A stretch of 64,000 nucleotides of DNA, taken from NCBI GenBank assembly GCA_963924555.1, contig OZ004597.1, positions 2,064,404 to 2,128,403 on the forward strand, given 5' to 3'. A model generated the notes under the pieces. The model searched no databases. It was not told where the DNA came from and saw only the letters and a list, made by a program, of their open reading frames with translations. The stretch comes from Crambe crambe (lineage: Eukaryota; Porifera; Demospongiae; Poecilosclerida; Crambeidae). Numbering within the stretch: the first letter of the stretch is position 1; each line of letters starts with the position of its first letter. The translations under genes were made by a program, and so were the position numbers. Positions 24,680 through 37,031 of the stretch are shown piece by piece.

Positions 24680-27143
24680 AAAAGAAAAGAAAACAAACTG
24701 GTGTAAAGTGATAATCATGTAAGTGTAGGATTTTACTCTTACCTAGCATTATAGCACTCCCTTCTTGGTTGGAAAGGTGATTTGATGCTGCTCTGGTTAG
24801 CATTTTTCCGTTCAGAAAGAGTCTTAGTCTGTTTTGAGACACATTGAGTGAGGATCCTATATGACGATACAGTTCTCCCACTGTAATCGAACTGTTCACG
24901 GAAATTACTTGAGTCGAAGCACTTGGATGGTACTTGGATATAACTATGCCAAATGATGAAAATGGCATCTTTGCAGAAATCCTGCCATCATCATCTTCTT
25001 CTTCTTGGAGTACCATCACCAGACTGCTCTCCCTCTCAATTCCATAATCTTCCAAGATCTTGTCATTTTCTAACTCTCTTCCTTGAAGAAACAACTTCTG
25101 TCTCTCAGGAGGGATACCTTCGATTTTGCTGATCTTAGCCTTGACTTCGCTGATCTTTTCCCCAAGGGACACACTCAAGGTTACGGTCTTTCCTAGGGGA
25201 TTCTTGATAAAGATACTCTGGAGACTGGGCATGGGTGTAGTTGGCTGGGTTTGGACAGTCAGCTGCAGCGTAGTTTGCATTTGAAGGTTATACGTGTCCA
25301 GTGTTAGCTCATCCTTCAGTTCAACTCCATTCATAAACAATTTCTGCAGTTTTTGAGATATGCCCTGCATTTCATATATTTTATCTTTCAATTCTTGTAC
25401 CTTGGCACTGGGAGATATATCAATTGTTAGAACTTTTCCAATTAAAGTTCTGACGAAAATACTGATAAGTTCCTCTTTAGGAGCAATCAATGAGAGATGT
25501 AGTGTGCTCTCCTGTTCGATATTGTAATCCGTCAACAAACGCTCATCATCGAGACTTTCTCCACGAAAAAGTAATACCTGCTGATCACTGGAAACTCCCT
25601 CCTTCTCAGAGATCTTTGCTTTTAGAGTCTTCACTCTGTCTGTGGGATAGACTTCAATGGCTACGTTTTCCCCCAGCAAATTCCGGACAAAAATTAACGT
25701 TGGAAGGGAAGGATCTTTAATTTCAAGCTCCAATACATGCTGTGATTGAGGACCACAACCACTCAGTGGCATTTCATCAGATAATTCCACACCATGAAGC
25801 AATAGTTTTTGATGATCAACCGGAAATTTTTCTTCAGCAAATATCTTCTCCTTTAACTCATGGACTGTATTACTCGGTGTGAGGTCATCAAACTCCAGGA
25901 TTTTCCCTGTCGTTAATTTGACACGAAGGGGCTGACCAGCGGCCTGAGGAGCATGCACCAATGCCAATTGGAGAGTGCTCTCTGTCAGAACATTGTAGTC
26001 CCCAAGCTTCATCCCATCATGAAGTGACTCTCCACCAAGTAACAGCCTTTGCTGGTCACATGCTACACCCTCCGATTTCTGAATTTTTGCTTTGATACTT
26101 CCAATCGTGTCAGATAAACTTGTTTCAAGTGTAATGGTCCTGCCCATCAAGGTCCTGACAAAGATCTGTATTGAATCACTAACCTTTGGTCTCAAAATGA
26201 GATGCAAAGTACTTTCCATAGCAATGTCATAAGACTTCAATGTCCGGTCATCATCCAATGGGGTTCCTGTGAGTAATAATTGCTGGTCATTAGGATCGTA
26301 TCCCACACTGGAGTGAACTTTATGCTTGATCTCCCTGATAGTGTCACTGGATGAACATTCAATAGTCACCACTTTACCTATTGGGGTTGAGATGTATAGC
26401 ATCTGAGGATTTTCTGAACTCGGTTTCTTTAGTTCTGGTTGCTTTACTTGAACATCGATGATACTTCCATTCTCAATAAAGTAACTATCCATCGTTTTGT
26501 GCTTCTCAAGAAGCGTGCCATGGAAGTAAATTTGTTGATGATCAAGAGGAATCTCAAACTTCTTAGAGATCTGTTTGCACAGGTTATTAACAGGGTCCTT
26601 AAGCAGTATCCTCATGGGAACTGATTGACCACCACCAGTCGGAAGCCTGAGAAACACCTTCCTCTGAGACGAGGCACACACTACATGAAGTGCACTTCCT
26701 CGCTGAATGCCATAGTGATCTAAAGGTTTCTCCCAGTCCATGACTTTCCCTCCATAAATCAGCTGCTGCTGTTCCAAAGGAATGCCTTCTTTCTTGTGGA
26801 TTTGAGAACAAATCTCCTCCACAGTGTCGCTGAGGGTAGCTTGGATGTTGAAAGTTCTTCCACCGAGGGTCTTGATGGGTATATCATGCTTGACAGCCTT
26901 GGGCTGGGTCAGAGGAAGCAACAGTATGGAAGCCCAATTCTGGATGTCATAAGAGACCAGAGTTGCCTCGTCTTCCAGCTCCTTGCCTTTGAAAAGAAGC
27001 TGCTGAAACTGAGGTGGGACGTGGCCTTGTTCGTAGATCTTATTCTTGATAGTCTTTATGGTATCATAAGGATCCGCAGAGAGGGTCACGGTTTCCCCCT
27101 TCACTGTTTGGACGAACAGAGTGAGAGACATACCCTCGGACAT
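24201..27143 (-). CDS. Tandem ubiquitin-like domain protein (nine clear, one degenerate repeat)
   Basis: Two exons, 24743-27143 and 24201-24643. The first exon is one long frame of nine consecutive ubiquitin-like domains of about 75-80 residues, each with the pattern I-F-V-R-T-L-x-G-x-x-x-T-[IL], an Ile-Lys-x-Lys-Ile helix, QQ-[LR]-L-L-x-G and D-Y-N-[IL]-x-x-E-S-T-L-x-L. A tenth, degenerate copy (SITVGELYRHIGSSLNVSQ) and a C-terminal unique region follow. No repeat ends in the Gly-Gly needed for processing or conjugation, so this is a non-cleavable array, not a polyubiquitin precursor. Repeats differ strongly from each other, so the array is old. Function is unknown; a multivalent ubiquitin-mimicking scaffold is an inference. 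The 99-bp intron holds a GAAA repeat and is itself open in frame. Confidence 0.85.
24644..24742 (-). other. 99-bp in-frame intron of the tandem UBL gene
   Basis: The donor GTAAGAG at 24742 and the acceptor TTCTTACAG before 24643 are good matches to consensus. The intron carries a (GAAA)n run (plus strand, about 24650-24692), which is a pyrimidine tract on the transcript. Its length is divisible by three and it lacks stops, so retention would insert 33 residues including a phenylalanine/leucine-rich stretch. Confidence 0.7.
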
Positions 27144-27170
27144 ACCTAGCTAGCTGGAATTAGCTACTAC

Positions 27171-27180
27171 GCATGCGCAT
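27171..27180. promoter_or_regulatory. NRF-1-like palindrome upstream of the tandem UBL gene
   Basis: GCATGCGCAT lies 28 bp upstream of the start codon at 27143. The same core recurs in other promoters of this window (19451, 21731, 30063). Confidence 0.4.
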
Positions 27181-27268
27181 GTACTTATGTTTGATAATGA
27201 AACTTTGTGGTCAGAAGGGTAATCTCGCAATCACAATTAAGATGATTGAATGATGATTTAAAAAAAAT

Positions 27269-29893
27269 CTATAATATCTCTAAGTCCACATGTCTGACTT
27301 CTGGGGATTGTTTCTGAAAAGAATTCTGATGAAAATGCTCTTAAAAAACAACAAACTTACTTTGATCTCCGTTTCAATACGATCTACTTCAACTCCCAGG
27401 ACATCAATTACCTGCTCACCATACTCCAATAGAAACTTCTCCATTTCAGGCACAGAATTGAAAGACTGCACATCCTGAGGAAAGGGACACGATAATAATC
27501 ATATGATACATAAACAGTCTACCGATACACATCATACTCTTTACACACCTGCAGTACTTTTTCAAGGTTTAATTTATTCACGTGCATCCTAGCCACCTCC
27601 CTACCATCAAAGTTCACCTCAGCTTTGAAGCGGACAGAGTCAGCCCCCATATCAGTGGCTTTAATGTCATGGATAGACCTAAACATGTTAACAACATTCA
27701 CAGACATGATTGGAGGTTGTTGTTGTTGTTGTTGTTGGGGAAATTTTTGACCACACCTGATAATAATATCACTTTCAAGTATATCAGTTATCAGCTTCAA
27801 CCTATCTGGTGGTATTGACCTGCAGGGGAAAGAAACTTCATTTAGAAGGGGGTGTTCCACACTAAGCAGTTGCCCCATAATGACTCACTGTCCTACTAAA
27901 GCATTTCCATTTCTCTCAACGAGAAAGACCGCCACTGCCCCCAGCAAACCTGCAAACATAAACAATTATCACCCTGTTGTGTCGATCTCAGCAACCACAT
28001 ACCACCAATGGTGATGGAGCCAATGGCATCGTAGACAACATTGCCAGTGTAGTGGGTGAGAGCCAGTGCAGAGCCAGCCAGAAATACTCCAGCCACTGCA
28101 GCACTGTCCTCCATCAACACAGCTACTGCAGACGGGTCCCTCCCACGCCTAACTGCAATAGATGTAACTGTATTACACAACTGGAGAAAGTTTTTAAGTA
28201 TTGCCTTTTGAAAATATATAGTCAATGTTCATTACTGACTCACTGTAGTCCTTGAAACTAACTCCTGCTTCTTGGGCACTCTTGCGTACTTGCCGGATAG
28301 CCGATACCAAAGTCACTATAGGAACAGTAAATTGGCTATAATTATCATCATTTTGCATAAATGATACACTCACATCCTTCCACAAATAAAGATGCAGCAA
28401 GGACAGAGAAGGCCTAAGAGAGAGAGGGGGAGAGGCATTTATCAGATGAACTATAGTATGCACGGTAATTATCGTCTGCTTCTTACCACAGGAATGGCCC
28501 CAACCACATGTGGATGCAGCAACCCCTGAATGCCATGATAACAGGTAACACCAGCCCCTATGAAGAATATCCCCATTCCGCTAACTAAAGAATACACGTA
28601 GCGAGCACGGGACCACCCATATCTGTAGTGACATGATTATAATCTACTATAACAGAAATTGGTTCCAATCTTACGGATGGTCTGGGTCTGGGTCACGGAT
28701 AGATTGGGCGATTCCAAATGCCAGGAAACACTATACAATGTATTGTCACACGAATGCTAAGTACAAGGGTGATCTGTTTATACTTGATTTAGCATGTCCA
28801 CCAGGGAATGAATGGCCTCAGAAAGCATGGTTGCTGAGCCAGTATGGAAGTATGCCAGCAGTTTGAACAGTGACACTGCAAAATTACTGTAAATGGTTTT
28901 GTGTAGAACAACATTGAATTGTCAACAACACTATCCTACTGACCTCAAGATAGCATAAAACACAACTTTTGCTGAGCCCCTGAGAAAGGACACTCTTTCT
29001 TCCCTCCTTCCAAATGTCTATAATAATATCGAGCATAGCCAATGCAATAACAAGGACTGCATTGCACTCCATTGATGTACCTTACCTCTCTTTCTTGTTC
29101 TTTTCTGGTTGCATCCTTGTTGATTTTCTTGAGATAGGTGATGAGAGCGCTAAGTCCTTTTCTTCTCCTCTCTTCTTCCTCTCTTTGCAGTCTCCTCTGC
29201 TTCAACTCATGCTCCAGGACCAGCCAAGACCCCCAGACCTCCAGTGCTCTATAATATTACTCTGTTCAATCACAACCATAGTGATCGTATTAGGAAACAC
29301 ACCTCTTTTCAACATCTGATTTCAGATAGCAGACAGTGGGGGTGTCATTATTAAAAGCACTGCGTAATACTCTCTTGCTAAGTCCCTCTAGATCACTTTT
29401 TTTAGAGGTGGGAATCATCATTCATGAAATTCAATTACAATTGAGACACTTACTCAAGTTCAAGGAGATAGTCTGTCATGGCACGAGAGGCTGATATGAA
29501 GGTGTTTTCCCAGTATGCTTTGGAAACTGAGGGCTGAGTGTCTACATATAATATGTATGAAAAAGTGCATATTTCAGTAAAAATACCACTTACCAGAGGT
29601 ATCATTGGTTTTGTCTTTGTCTGTATGTAAGTGAACTAAAGTGGTACTAAATGATGAAACCAGTATTCTATAATTTGTCGTTTGTCGGTCATATGATAGC
29701 GATGGAGATTTCCAGTTGTCACAAATCCTTGTGGCATGTTGCATCAAATTTCTCCATGAAATAAGTCTGACAGGTCCACCGGTGAGAATGCTTGACAAAC
29801 TAGCTGCATAAAGAGCCTGGCTGTTGTAACAAGCTAGCTACTTAATAGAGCTCTTCTCACCGTGACACCTGCGGCATACTCTGAGAGTTCCAT
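27269..29893 (-). CDS. SLC30A9: SLC30A9 (ZnT9) cation-diffusion-family transporter
   Basis: SLC30A9 is the mitochondrial zinc exporter of the CDF family. The visible exons give an N-terminal region, SDLEGLSKRVLR and a charged helix (LKQRRLQREEEERRRKG). Then follow the CDF membrane segments with the metal-site signature (MLSEAIHSLVD at about 28795-28830 and MEDSAAVAGVF at about 28085-28115, corresponding to HxxxD and D/ExxxD sites). The cytosolic C-terminal domain (SIHDIKATDMGADSVRFKAEVNFDGREVAR) completes the protein. The true last exon (27269-27312) ends KKQSPEVRHVDLEIL, essentially identical to the human C-terminus; the longer readthrough ORF is not used. The first exon (ATG at 29893, MELSEYAAGVT, then a roughly 40-bp intron) is tentative. 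Many small exons are present. Confidence 0.88.
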
Positions 29894-30299
29894 GAAATAA
29901 CATCTCGAGGAATACACTTAAATTTAACTATTTGCTGACTCAGCGATTCTGTTTAACAACGTGAGGTCACTGGTCGACTTTTTTTTGTAATTTTGCCCGG
30001 TGGCAGTTCCAAACTCGCCCGTCCTAAATAACCACGGGCAAAAAATCTGGGTTGCAAAAACCTGCGCATGCATCCAAAAAACTGCATGCAAAGCAACACA
30101 AAATGCATGCACTTCAACACTTATTTTCTCCGTGCACACTCACGCTATCGATCCACAGTCGATTCCTTTGTATTCTTCAGCTTGCTAGGAACGTACAGAT
30201 GTAACTTTTGCTAGGTTTCTACTCACCTAGCTCATGTGCTGAGCATTTGAAGACACCTATGTCATTGTGGTAGCATACTCCTCTGACATCAAAACACCC
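29894..30299. promoter_or_regulatory. Divergent promoter region of SLC30A9 and ubinuclein
   Basis: About 400 bp between start codons, containing TGCGCATGCA at 30063-30072 (NRF-1-like). No coding potential fits either neighbour. Confidence 0.4.
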
Positions 30300-33200
30300 A
30301 TGAACGTGGATAAGAAGAAAACGGGCAAGAAAAGGGAAGTCACTCTGCGCTTTGATCTGGAATTGATCCAGCCATCTGATGAGGCAACAAATGAATTCTC
30401 ATACGTACAATTAGTGAAAGACGAAGAGAAAAAGGTGCTTCTCTTATTTCATGATCTAGCCTAGGAATGGCGGGTGGTGTTAGGCTCGCATTTTAAGGGG
30501 TGTAGTTTCCTACCGTGGGCCTTCTTTGCCGAAAGAAGTTTTCAGCCATCTTGGATCAAGTTTATATTTAATTAATTAGTGGGCGTGGTGATTTTTTTCA
30601 GGATGGAGAAACTTCAACTCTGGATGGCTCCTTATTGAATGATCCGTTGCTCCAAGAATCTGATGAAGATCTTGTTGCAATAGCTAAAAAATTTGAGAAG
30701 AAATATGTGAGTATTTTTGCAATCGGCTCTAGCCAGCAACTGTACACGTCACCATCCATATATTTATGAAGTCTATCGATTGCTGCAGGCACCAAAGAAA
30801 AGAAAAAGAGTATTACATGATTCGGTAATAAAGATAATGCTAGAAATAATACATATTGTTTATGATTGTATTCTCATAGGATCTCATAGACAGAGGCTTT
30901 GGGTACGACTTGACAGACTCATTTGTAGATGATACTGAAGTGGTAAGCCTTGCAGGCCTGGGACTACCACTGAATTTAACTATAATCACTACAGTATGAG
31001 GACTACGTCCCCCACCAATTGGACACGAGATTTGGTGGCTTTTATGTCAACACGGGGGAATTGGAGTTCAAAACTGCTGAAGATATCGAAGATGATGAGT
31101 GAGTCATGCATGAATGAATAAAGCACCCGCCATGTGTGTAACTTTCCCTCTCTCTTTTTGCTCTCTCTCCCTCCTAAGTGAGTTAGATTTTGTGAAGAAA
31201 AAACCAAAGAAACCCAAGGTCAAGAAAGTGCCAAGTTTCCAAACACCACAGGCTATTCTGGCTAGGTATGTCTGTTTCATTCTACATGGATGTAATCATG
31301 CATTCTTTCTTTCTTCTATAGTCAAAAGTTGAAAAAGGCAAAACAACGTGCTGCCTTACAGAAGACTCCCTCAGTCAAGAAATCTCAAAATGGATTAAGT
31401 GGGCCTGTGACGGCAGGGGGCACTCCTGTTATTAAGCCACCTCCTTTGAAGAAACGCAAACAGAGTGAACCAAAATGTTTTTTCCCGAAAGTAGAAGGTG
31501 GTGATGAGGTCACGGGATCTTTTCCCGTCAACCCTCTGATAGAAGCACTCACCACCTCCCACCAGTCCTCCACTCCACAAGACGTTATTCCAACCATCAA
31601 TTTATCGACAAAACTTGGCAAAGGGTCAACAGGTGACTTGAAGCTTACTGCTGCTGGGTCAGTGTCAAACGAAGTCCCAACTCAGCAAGTGCCTAAAGAA
31701 CCACCTACTCTGCCAGATAAGCTACCAACTCCTGTCTCTTGCAAAGTGGCTAGTTTAGAATCGGTAATGGTCAACGTATTTGCATTATAACAGTGATCCC
31801 CCTAGGGTCTATATGATTATATTTGATTCACACCTTCAGATGATCGTGCAGGACCAAGGTGCTGATGGGAAGTTGTCCAATAAAGCCAGGATGAGTTACG
31901 ACGAACACTTAGTTGAGTGAGTAGACCATCAGAGATGAGCAGCTTGTTCGTTTGATTCATTCCATTCTCTTTTTCAACATCTAGCATCCATTTACACTGC
32001 CACGGTGTGTCCTTGAAGATAAGGAATGTAAGTTCACACCATTAGGGACACTAGCCAGTGCTGTTGAGTGTATTACGTATGCCTGCAGGGTATATTTGAG
32101 TATTTAGCGTACAAAATGGGAGTTGCTAGAGGAACACTGGTCAAGAGGATAAAGCAAGAACTGAAAAAGAGAGAGGTATGTATGTATGTATGTATGTATG
32201 TATGTATGTATGTATGTATGTATGTATGTATGTATGATGTTACGAGATGCTCTTTAAACTTTGTTTCAGGATAGTGAAATTGAAAAATGTCTTCTTGAAC
32301 TAAAACAAGGTGAGCATGAGAAATGATACCCAATCTATAAAAAAAGGTGACCTTTAAAATTGATCCGAAGGTGACCTTTGAACCACACACACACCCCCCC
32401 CCCCCCAGTTGAGTCTTGTGGCTGTGGTATAACACTACATGCTGTACTGATGCTTTTCCATATTCTCCAGCTATTGATGCAAGTATGCCAGAACAAATAG
32501 AGCTGCACGAGAAGGAAGTGAAAGCCCTCCGAGCAGAATCCATAAGTTCTCAGCCAGAGAAGGTATACATTGGAGATCCTCGTTAATCGAGAAGGCCCCT
32601 GTCCACCTTTTTTGTACTAGCTAGTGTTTAGCATATACACTGACAGCCATACAAAACCACTTTAGACTTGAGACAATGCCTGGAGTTCTAGTGTGGGCTG
32701 TTCCATTGGACTGTGCCCCAACAGCCAAAAGGGTCGTGTGAAAACTACGTAATTTTTGCATTATCTATAATAATAATTTAGCAGATTCCAGAAATGGACG
32801 AGGAGAGTAAACTGGATGATGTTTTTGATGAAACCACTGGGAGTGCTAACCAACCGCCACTTGGCAGTCAAGAGAAGACCAAGAGAGCTCCAAGGAAAAG
32901 GTTTCGCTGGAATGAAGATATCAGGTGTGTTTTAGAGAAGTGTAGAGGAGAGGGAGGGAGGGAGTAACCACGACTCTTGTTTGTAGGAAGCTGCTGTGTG
33001 CAGTGGTCAAGGTAAAGGTGGCTTGTGAGGAGCGAATGAACAGGGCCAATAAGGGAAATGGAGAAGAGATCATCAATGTAAGTGAGTAGTGGCCAGAGAT
33101 GAAATAAAATAATGAAGAACTGTGACTTTTTTATCACCATTTTTGATGTTTTTTTGTTAGACATTTTTGGAGGAAAAAGTCAAGCCACTCTGGCCCAAAG

Positions 33201-35047
33201 GTTGGATGCAGAAAGGGTAGGTGGAGTTTCCTGTCACATGACTTATCCATCAATTCTTATCATATGCAGTCTCCTTTATAAGGCATCAGAAGTAGCCCAC
33301 AAGCACTTTACCAATCCTCAGTAAGTCTGATATTTTCTTACGTAATAAGAAAAAATGTTTACTTGCTGAATTTTCCTCTACTTTTTGCCATGAACAGACC
33401 TAAGAAAGGTTAGCTCTGCTATTCCATTGCTGAATATTTGACCCATTTGACTTTATTTCATGATTGCAGTAGTACCAGTGAAGAAGGAAAAGCTGCAGAT
33501 AGCAGCCAAGAGAGACCAAACATCTCAGTCAATCGTTGCTTCATCTGTGGGAAAGAACTTGTCTTCAGCAGCAGGGGCAGCAGCAACTAGCACTGGTGGT
33601 GGGTCCAGCCATCTCCCTCCCTCCAGTGGAAGCATGGTGGGATCACTGGACAGACAGTTCACTAGCATCAAGAAAGAGCTCAAGAAAATCAAAATTGCTT
33701 CTCAGAGCACCAATCCTGGAGCTGGGGCTATCCTGGCAACCATGGAGAACAGTCAAGGTAGTGGTGGTTCTGGACTGGCAAAGAGTGTTGTCGTGGATGC
33801 AAGGAACATTACCACTGCAGCTGCCAAAATACCCCATTCAAAGTCTTCTTCAGTGCAGTCCATGGATCATGTTCAAACCACCAAAGTGTCTAAGAGTAAA
33901 CCAGCAGCAGGACCACTCAGTGTGAGCACCACAAAACAAGCAACGACAAAGATGGGAGCAAAAATAAAACCCAAGGGTCTGATTTCTGTAGGAGTTGGAG
34001 GCAAGTCTCAACCAGCCACCATTGCTAACTCTGTTGCCTTCTTGCTGTCCGCTAACTCTCTGGATGTCACACAGCTGTTGCAAGCTCACCTCCAACAGAA
34101 GTCCATGTCAGGAGGAGGAGGAGGAGGAGGCGGGACCTTACAATTGCCTGTCCTTGCTTCCACTCATGGGAGCAGTACTGGACAGTATATCCAATTAATA
34201 CCCACCACTGGTACTACAAAGGTTTCTGTATCCAAGGACTCTACTCGTAGCGTAGTTGCCACAAACCCAGCCTCTCGTGGACCAGTTCTGACCGTTGTTT
34301 CAAATCCACAACCAACTAGAGTCACTCCAGTGGTGCAGCCATCAATGATGCAGGAGTCTGTAAGTGCTCACCTCAAAAAGGCTGAAACTGGACAACATTT
34401 TCTACCACCGCCAGCCGTTTCACAATCACAGGTCATTCTCAGTAGCAGAGATGGAGGTAGCACCACTACAGAGTTGGAATCGGTCATAAGTAAAGTGGTG
34501 TCTGGTATTGGTACCCAAAAGCCTTTCCAAGGAATGAAAGTTCCCATTTCAGTTGAACCGCCAACAAAAACTGCTCCTGCTCCACAGCTTGCCAAGCAAC
34601 AGAAAGAGCTTTTCACATCTCCACAAGTTTTCCTTCCAGCTCAAAACAAAGTGTCCAGTGGTACTACCACTGTTATCACTGGGGGAACTGTTGGGTATGG
34701 CCCTCCTAACACTGCTTCAAGTGGAGGGGGAGGACCTATAGTTGGACATGCCACTCCCATCATGACCCAACCCCCAAGTACCTCCTTTGTTGATAGCTCT
34801 GGAGTTCTACTGAGTGTTCCAGATACTCCACCACTGCAATCTCTCCCCATTGCACCTGCTGCAGCTGTTGTCTCCAAGGAGGGGAAGCAAGGTGAGTCAC
34901 CTGTCTCCAGTTCACCATGTCAGAGTCCTCTCAAGTCACCTGTGGAACAAATATTTGAAGAACACTCTTACTTAGGAAGTAACTTTTGCAATTCCAGGCC
35001 AGGAGACTGAAAAAGAAAAAAAAAAGAAAAAGGGGAGTCAGTTCTAA
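30300..35047 (+). CDS. UBN1: Ubinuclein, HIRA-complex histone H3.3 chaperone subunit
   Basis: Ubinuclein joins HIRA and CABIN1 to deposit H3.3. The start ATG at 30300 is followed by VTLRFDLELIQPSDE, the N-terminal family motif. The Hpc2-related domain is split over exons near 30880-31100 (GYDLTDSFVDDTEVYEDYVP, then GGFYVNTGELEF) and is diagnostic. A lysine-rich region follows. The conserved middle domain comes next (DIHLHCHGVSLKIRNGIFEY, GTLVKRIKQEL; then FRWNEDIRKLLCAVVKVKVA and VKPLWPKGWMQ). The last 1.5 kb encodes a long Ser/Thr/Gly/Pro-rich tail. A final intron (34892-34997) seems to join the tail to a lysine-rich end GSQF with TAA at 35045-35047. If unspliced, the frame stops at 35010. 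An intron near 32176 begins with a GTAT repeat. Confidence 0.9.
32176..32236. repeat. (GTAT)n tetranucleotide repeat starting at a splice donor
   Basis: About 15 perfect copies of GTAT start exactly at the 5' splice site of the ubinuclein exon ending KKRE (exon end 32175). Each copy can be read as a GTATGT donor. Confidence 0.93.
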
Positions 35048-35443
35048 ATTTAACATTGTGGAAGAGAAGTAATTATGGTAGTTGTCACTCATCCTGGCTT
35101 ATTATCCAATTTTTGCACACTGCAGTTTAATTAAATTCGGTAAAGTGTCACCAGAGAGGTGAAATTGAATTATATACAATAGGGATGAGGTTACTTTCGT
35201 GGCCATCCTTACCAACCATGCGTGAGTGATGATCTAGTAGGTCACGCCTCGGAGTGCTCAGACCAACGTTGGAAGTCATGAGCGGAATTTGAGGATAAAA
35301 AGCAGCGAATGTTCATTCAGTTGATCATAGCAGTACAAGCAGCGTTGGTCCTAGCTAGCAGCAATCCAGAGCGGGAAAGAATCTTTGCAACACACGAACA
35401 TAAGGAGTGGACGTTCACAGTTGCTTCAGAGAAGACAGCTGCA

Positions 35444-36902
35444 ATGGCCAGACCAGTCATTAAGAAGTTTCTTTCAGTGGAGCAAGGAGAAGGGGTAGGA
35501 GCTAGAGTAAGGAGAAGTGTGGGAAGACCAGAGGTAAATTTACTATGCTTAGGCCTGGTCACTCGTTTGTTTACTGGTTTGTTTGTTTGTTTTTTTTGTT
35601 TGTTTAGTTGAAGAATTTGGACCCCTTTCTTCTGCTGGATGAGTTCAAGGTCAAAAAACCAGCAGGCTTTCCTGATCATCCGCACAGAGGATTTGAGACG
35701 GTACATAAATCTGTATATAGGGTGACTGACTGACTGGCTGGCTCATCTCACAGGTAACTTATATGCTGGAGGGTTCTTTTCAGCATGAAGACTTTTGTGG
35801 GCACAGGGGGACAATCCAGCCTGGTGACCTGCAGTGGATGACAGCTGGAAGGGGGATCATGCACTCGGAAATGCCAGCCGGTGACGGAGAAAACATAGGG
35901 TTACAATTGTGGATCAACCTCAAAGCAAAGGACAAGGTATGTAATGTATACCAGCCTCTTTATCACAGCACTGGATGTAGGACTGGCTCTGATTTGTGTG
36001 TGATTTGGATCAATGGTACTGTAGTCTCATCTATTATTTTAGATGGTGGAACCACAGTACCAGGAACTTCTCAAAAAAGACATCCCTCATGTCAGTAAAG
36101 ACGGAGTCAATGTTGCTGTGATAGCTGGGACCTCCTATGGTGCTAGTGTGAGTAAACCCAGTCTTTATAAATCAATACAATTGTATAATCAAGCAAAAGT
36201 TATTTCTTGTACATGCTCCCCCATTCTCCTCCTGTCTTAGTCACCTTCTCCACCTATCTTAGTCACCTGTCAGGACACGTACCCCAACCATGTACTTGGA
36301 TTTTAAGCTGGAAGCCAAAGCGTCCATGACTCAGCCAGTGCCCGTAGGCTGGAATGGGTTCATCTATGTCATCAAGGGACGGGGACAGTTTGGAGGGAAT
36401 GGGAACTGGACCAGCAGTGACGCCCACCACACCCTCGTCTTGGGAGAGGGAGAACATGTTGAAGCAACCAACATGGTACAAATATGATACAGCGACAAAT
36501 TATTGTAATTTCATAACGATTCTTATAATTAGGGTGAAGATTTGCTGCACTTTGTATTGATTGCCGGACAGCCCCTCCATGAGCCAATAGTTCAACATGG
36601 TAGGTCTTCCTACATTGTCACATGATTAGGATGCATGGTCACACGATTAGGATGCATGGTCACACGATTAGGATGCATGGTCACACGATTAGGATGCATG
36701 GTCACATGATTAGGATGATGGATGGTCTGCATTATCACACAACCAGTCACGTGCCTTTGTTTCTCCATCATAATATACAGGGCCTTTTGTGATGAACAGC
36801 GATAGCGAGATTACTGCTGCCATAGCAGATTATTCACAGGGCAGAAATGGATTTGAGAAGGCTCCTGGTTGGAAGTCCGAGATTGGAAGGTCAAGACGAT
36901 GA
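35444..36902 (+). CDS. PIR: Pirin, nuclear iron-binding cupin protein
   Basis: Pirin is an Fe-dependent bicupin that modulates NF-kB in mammals; relatives act as quercetinases. Exons: 35444-35533, 35608-35700, 35754-35936, 36043-36147, 36263-36475, 36533-36599 and 36781-36902. The four metal ligands of the N-terminal cupin are visible: the two histidines in DHPHRGFET, and the His and Glu in GIMHSEMP. Other conserved blocks are [37 protein letters not shown] and the C-terminal GPFVMNS. The start MARPVIKKF matches the usual pirin start. The frame is open further up to an ATG at 35309 that would add a hydrophobic N-terminus (MFIQLIIAVQAALVLASS). I judge the longer form possible but less likely. 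Confidence 0.92.
36617..36721. repeat. 21-bp tandem repeat, five copies, in the last pirin intron
   Basis: Units GTCACACGATTAGGATGCAT plus G are repeated from 36617; the first and last differ by C/T changes and the last is truncated. Confidence 0.88.
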
Positions 36903-37031
36903 AAACAGCATGATATGTAGAGTCAGGTCAATATCATTTTTACTCCCTTTTATTGCAATATAATTATTACATGATTGGATACTAATAAATAAATCAATTC
37001 AATTTGCAACATTTTGGTGGAAAAATAAAAC

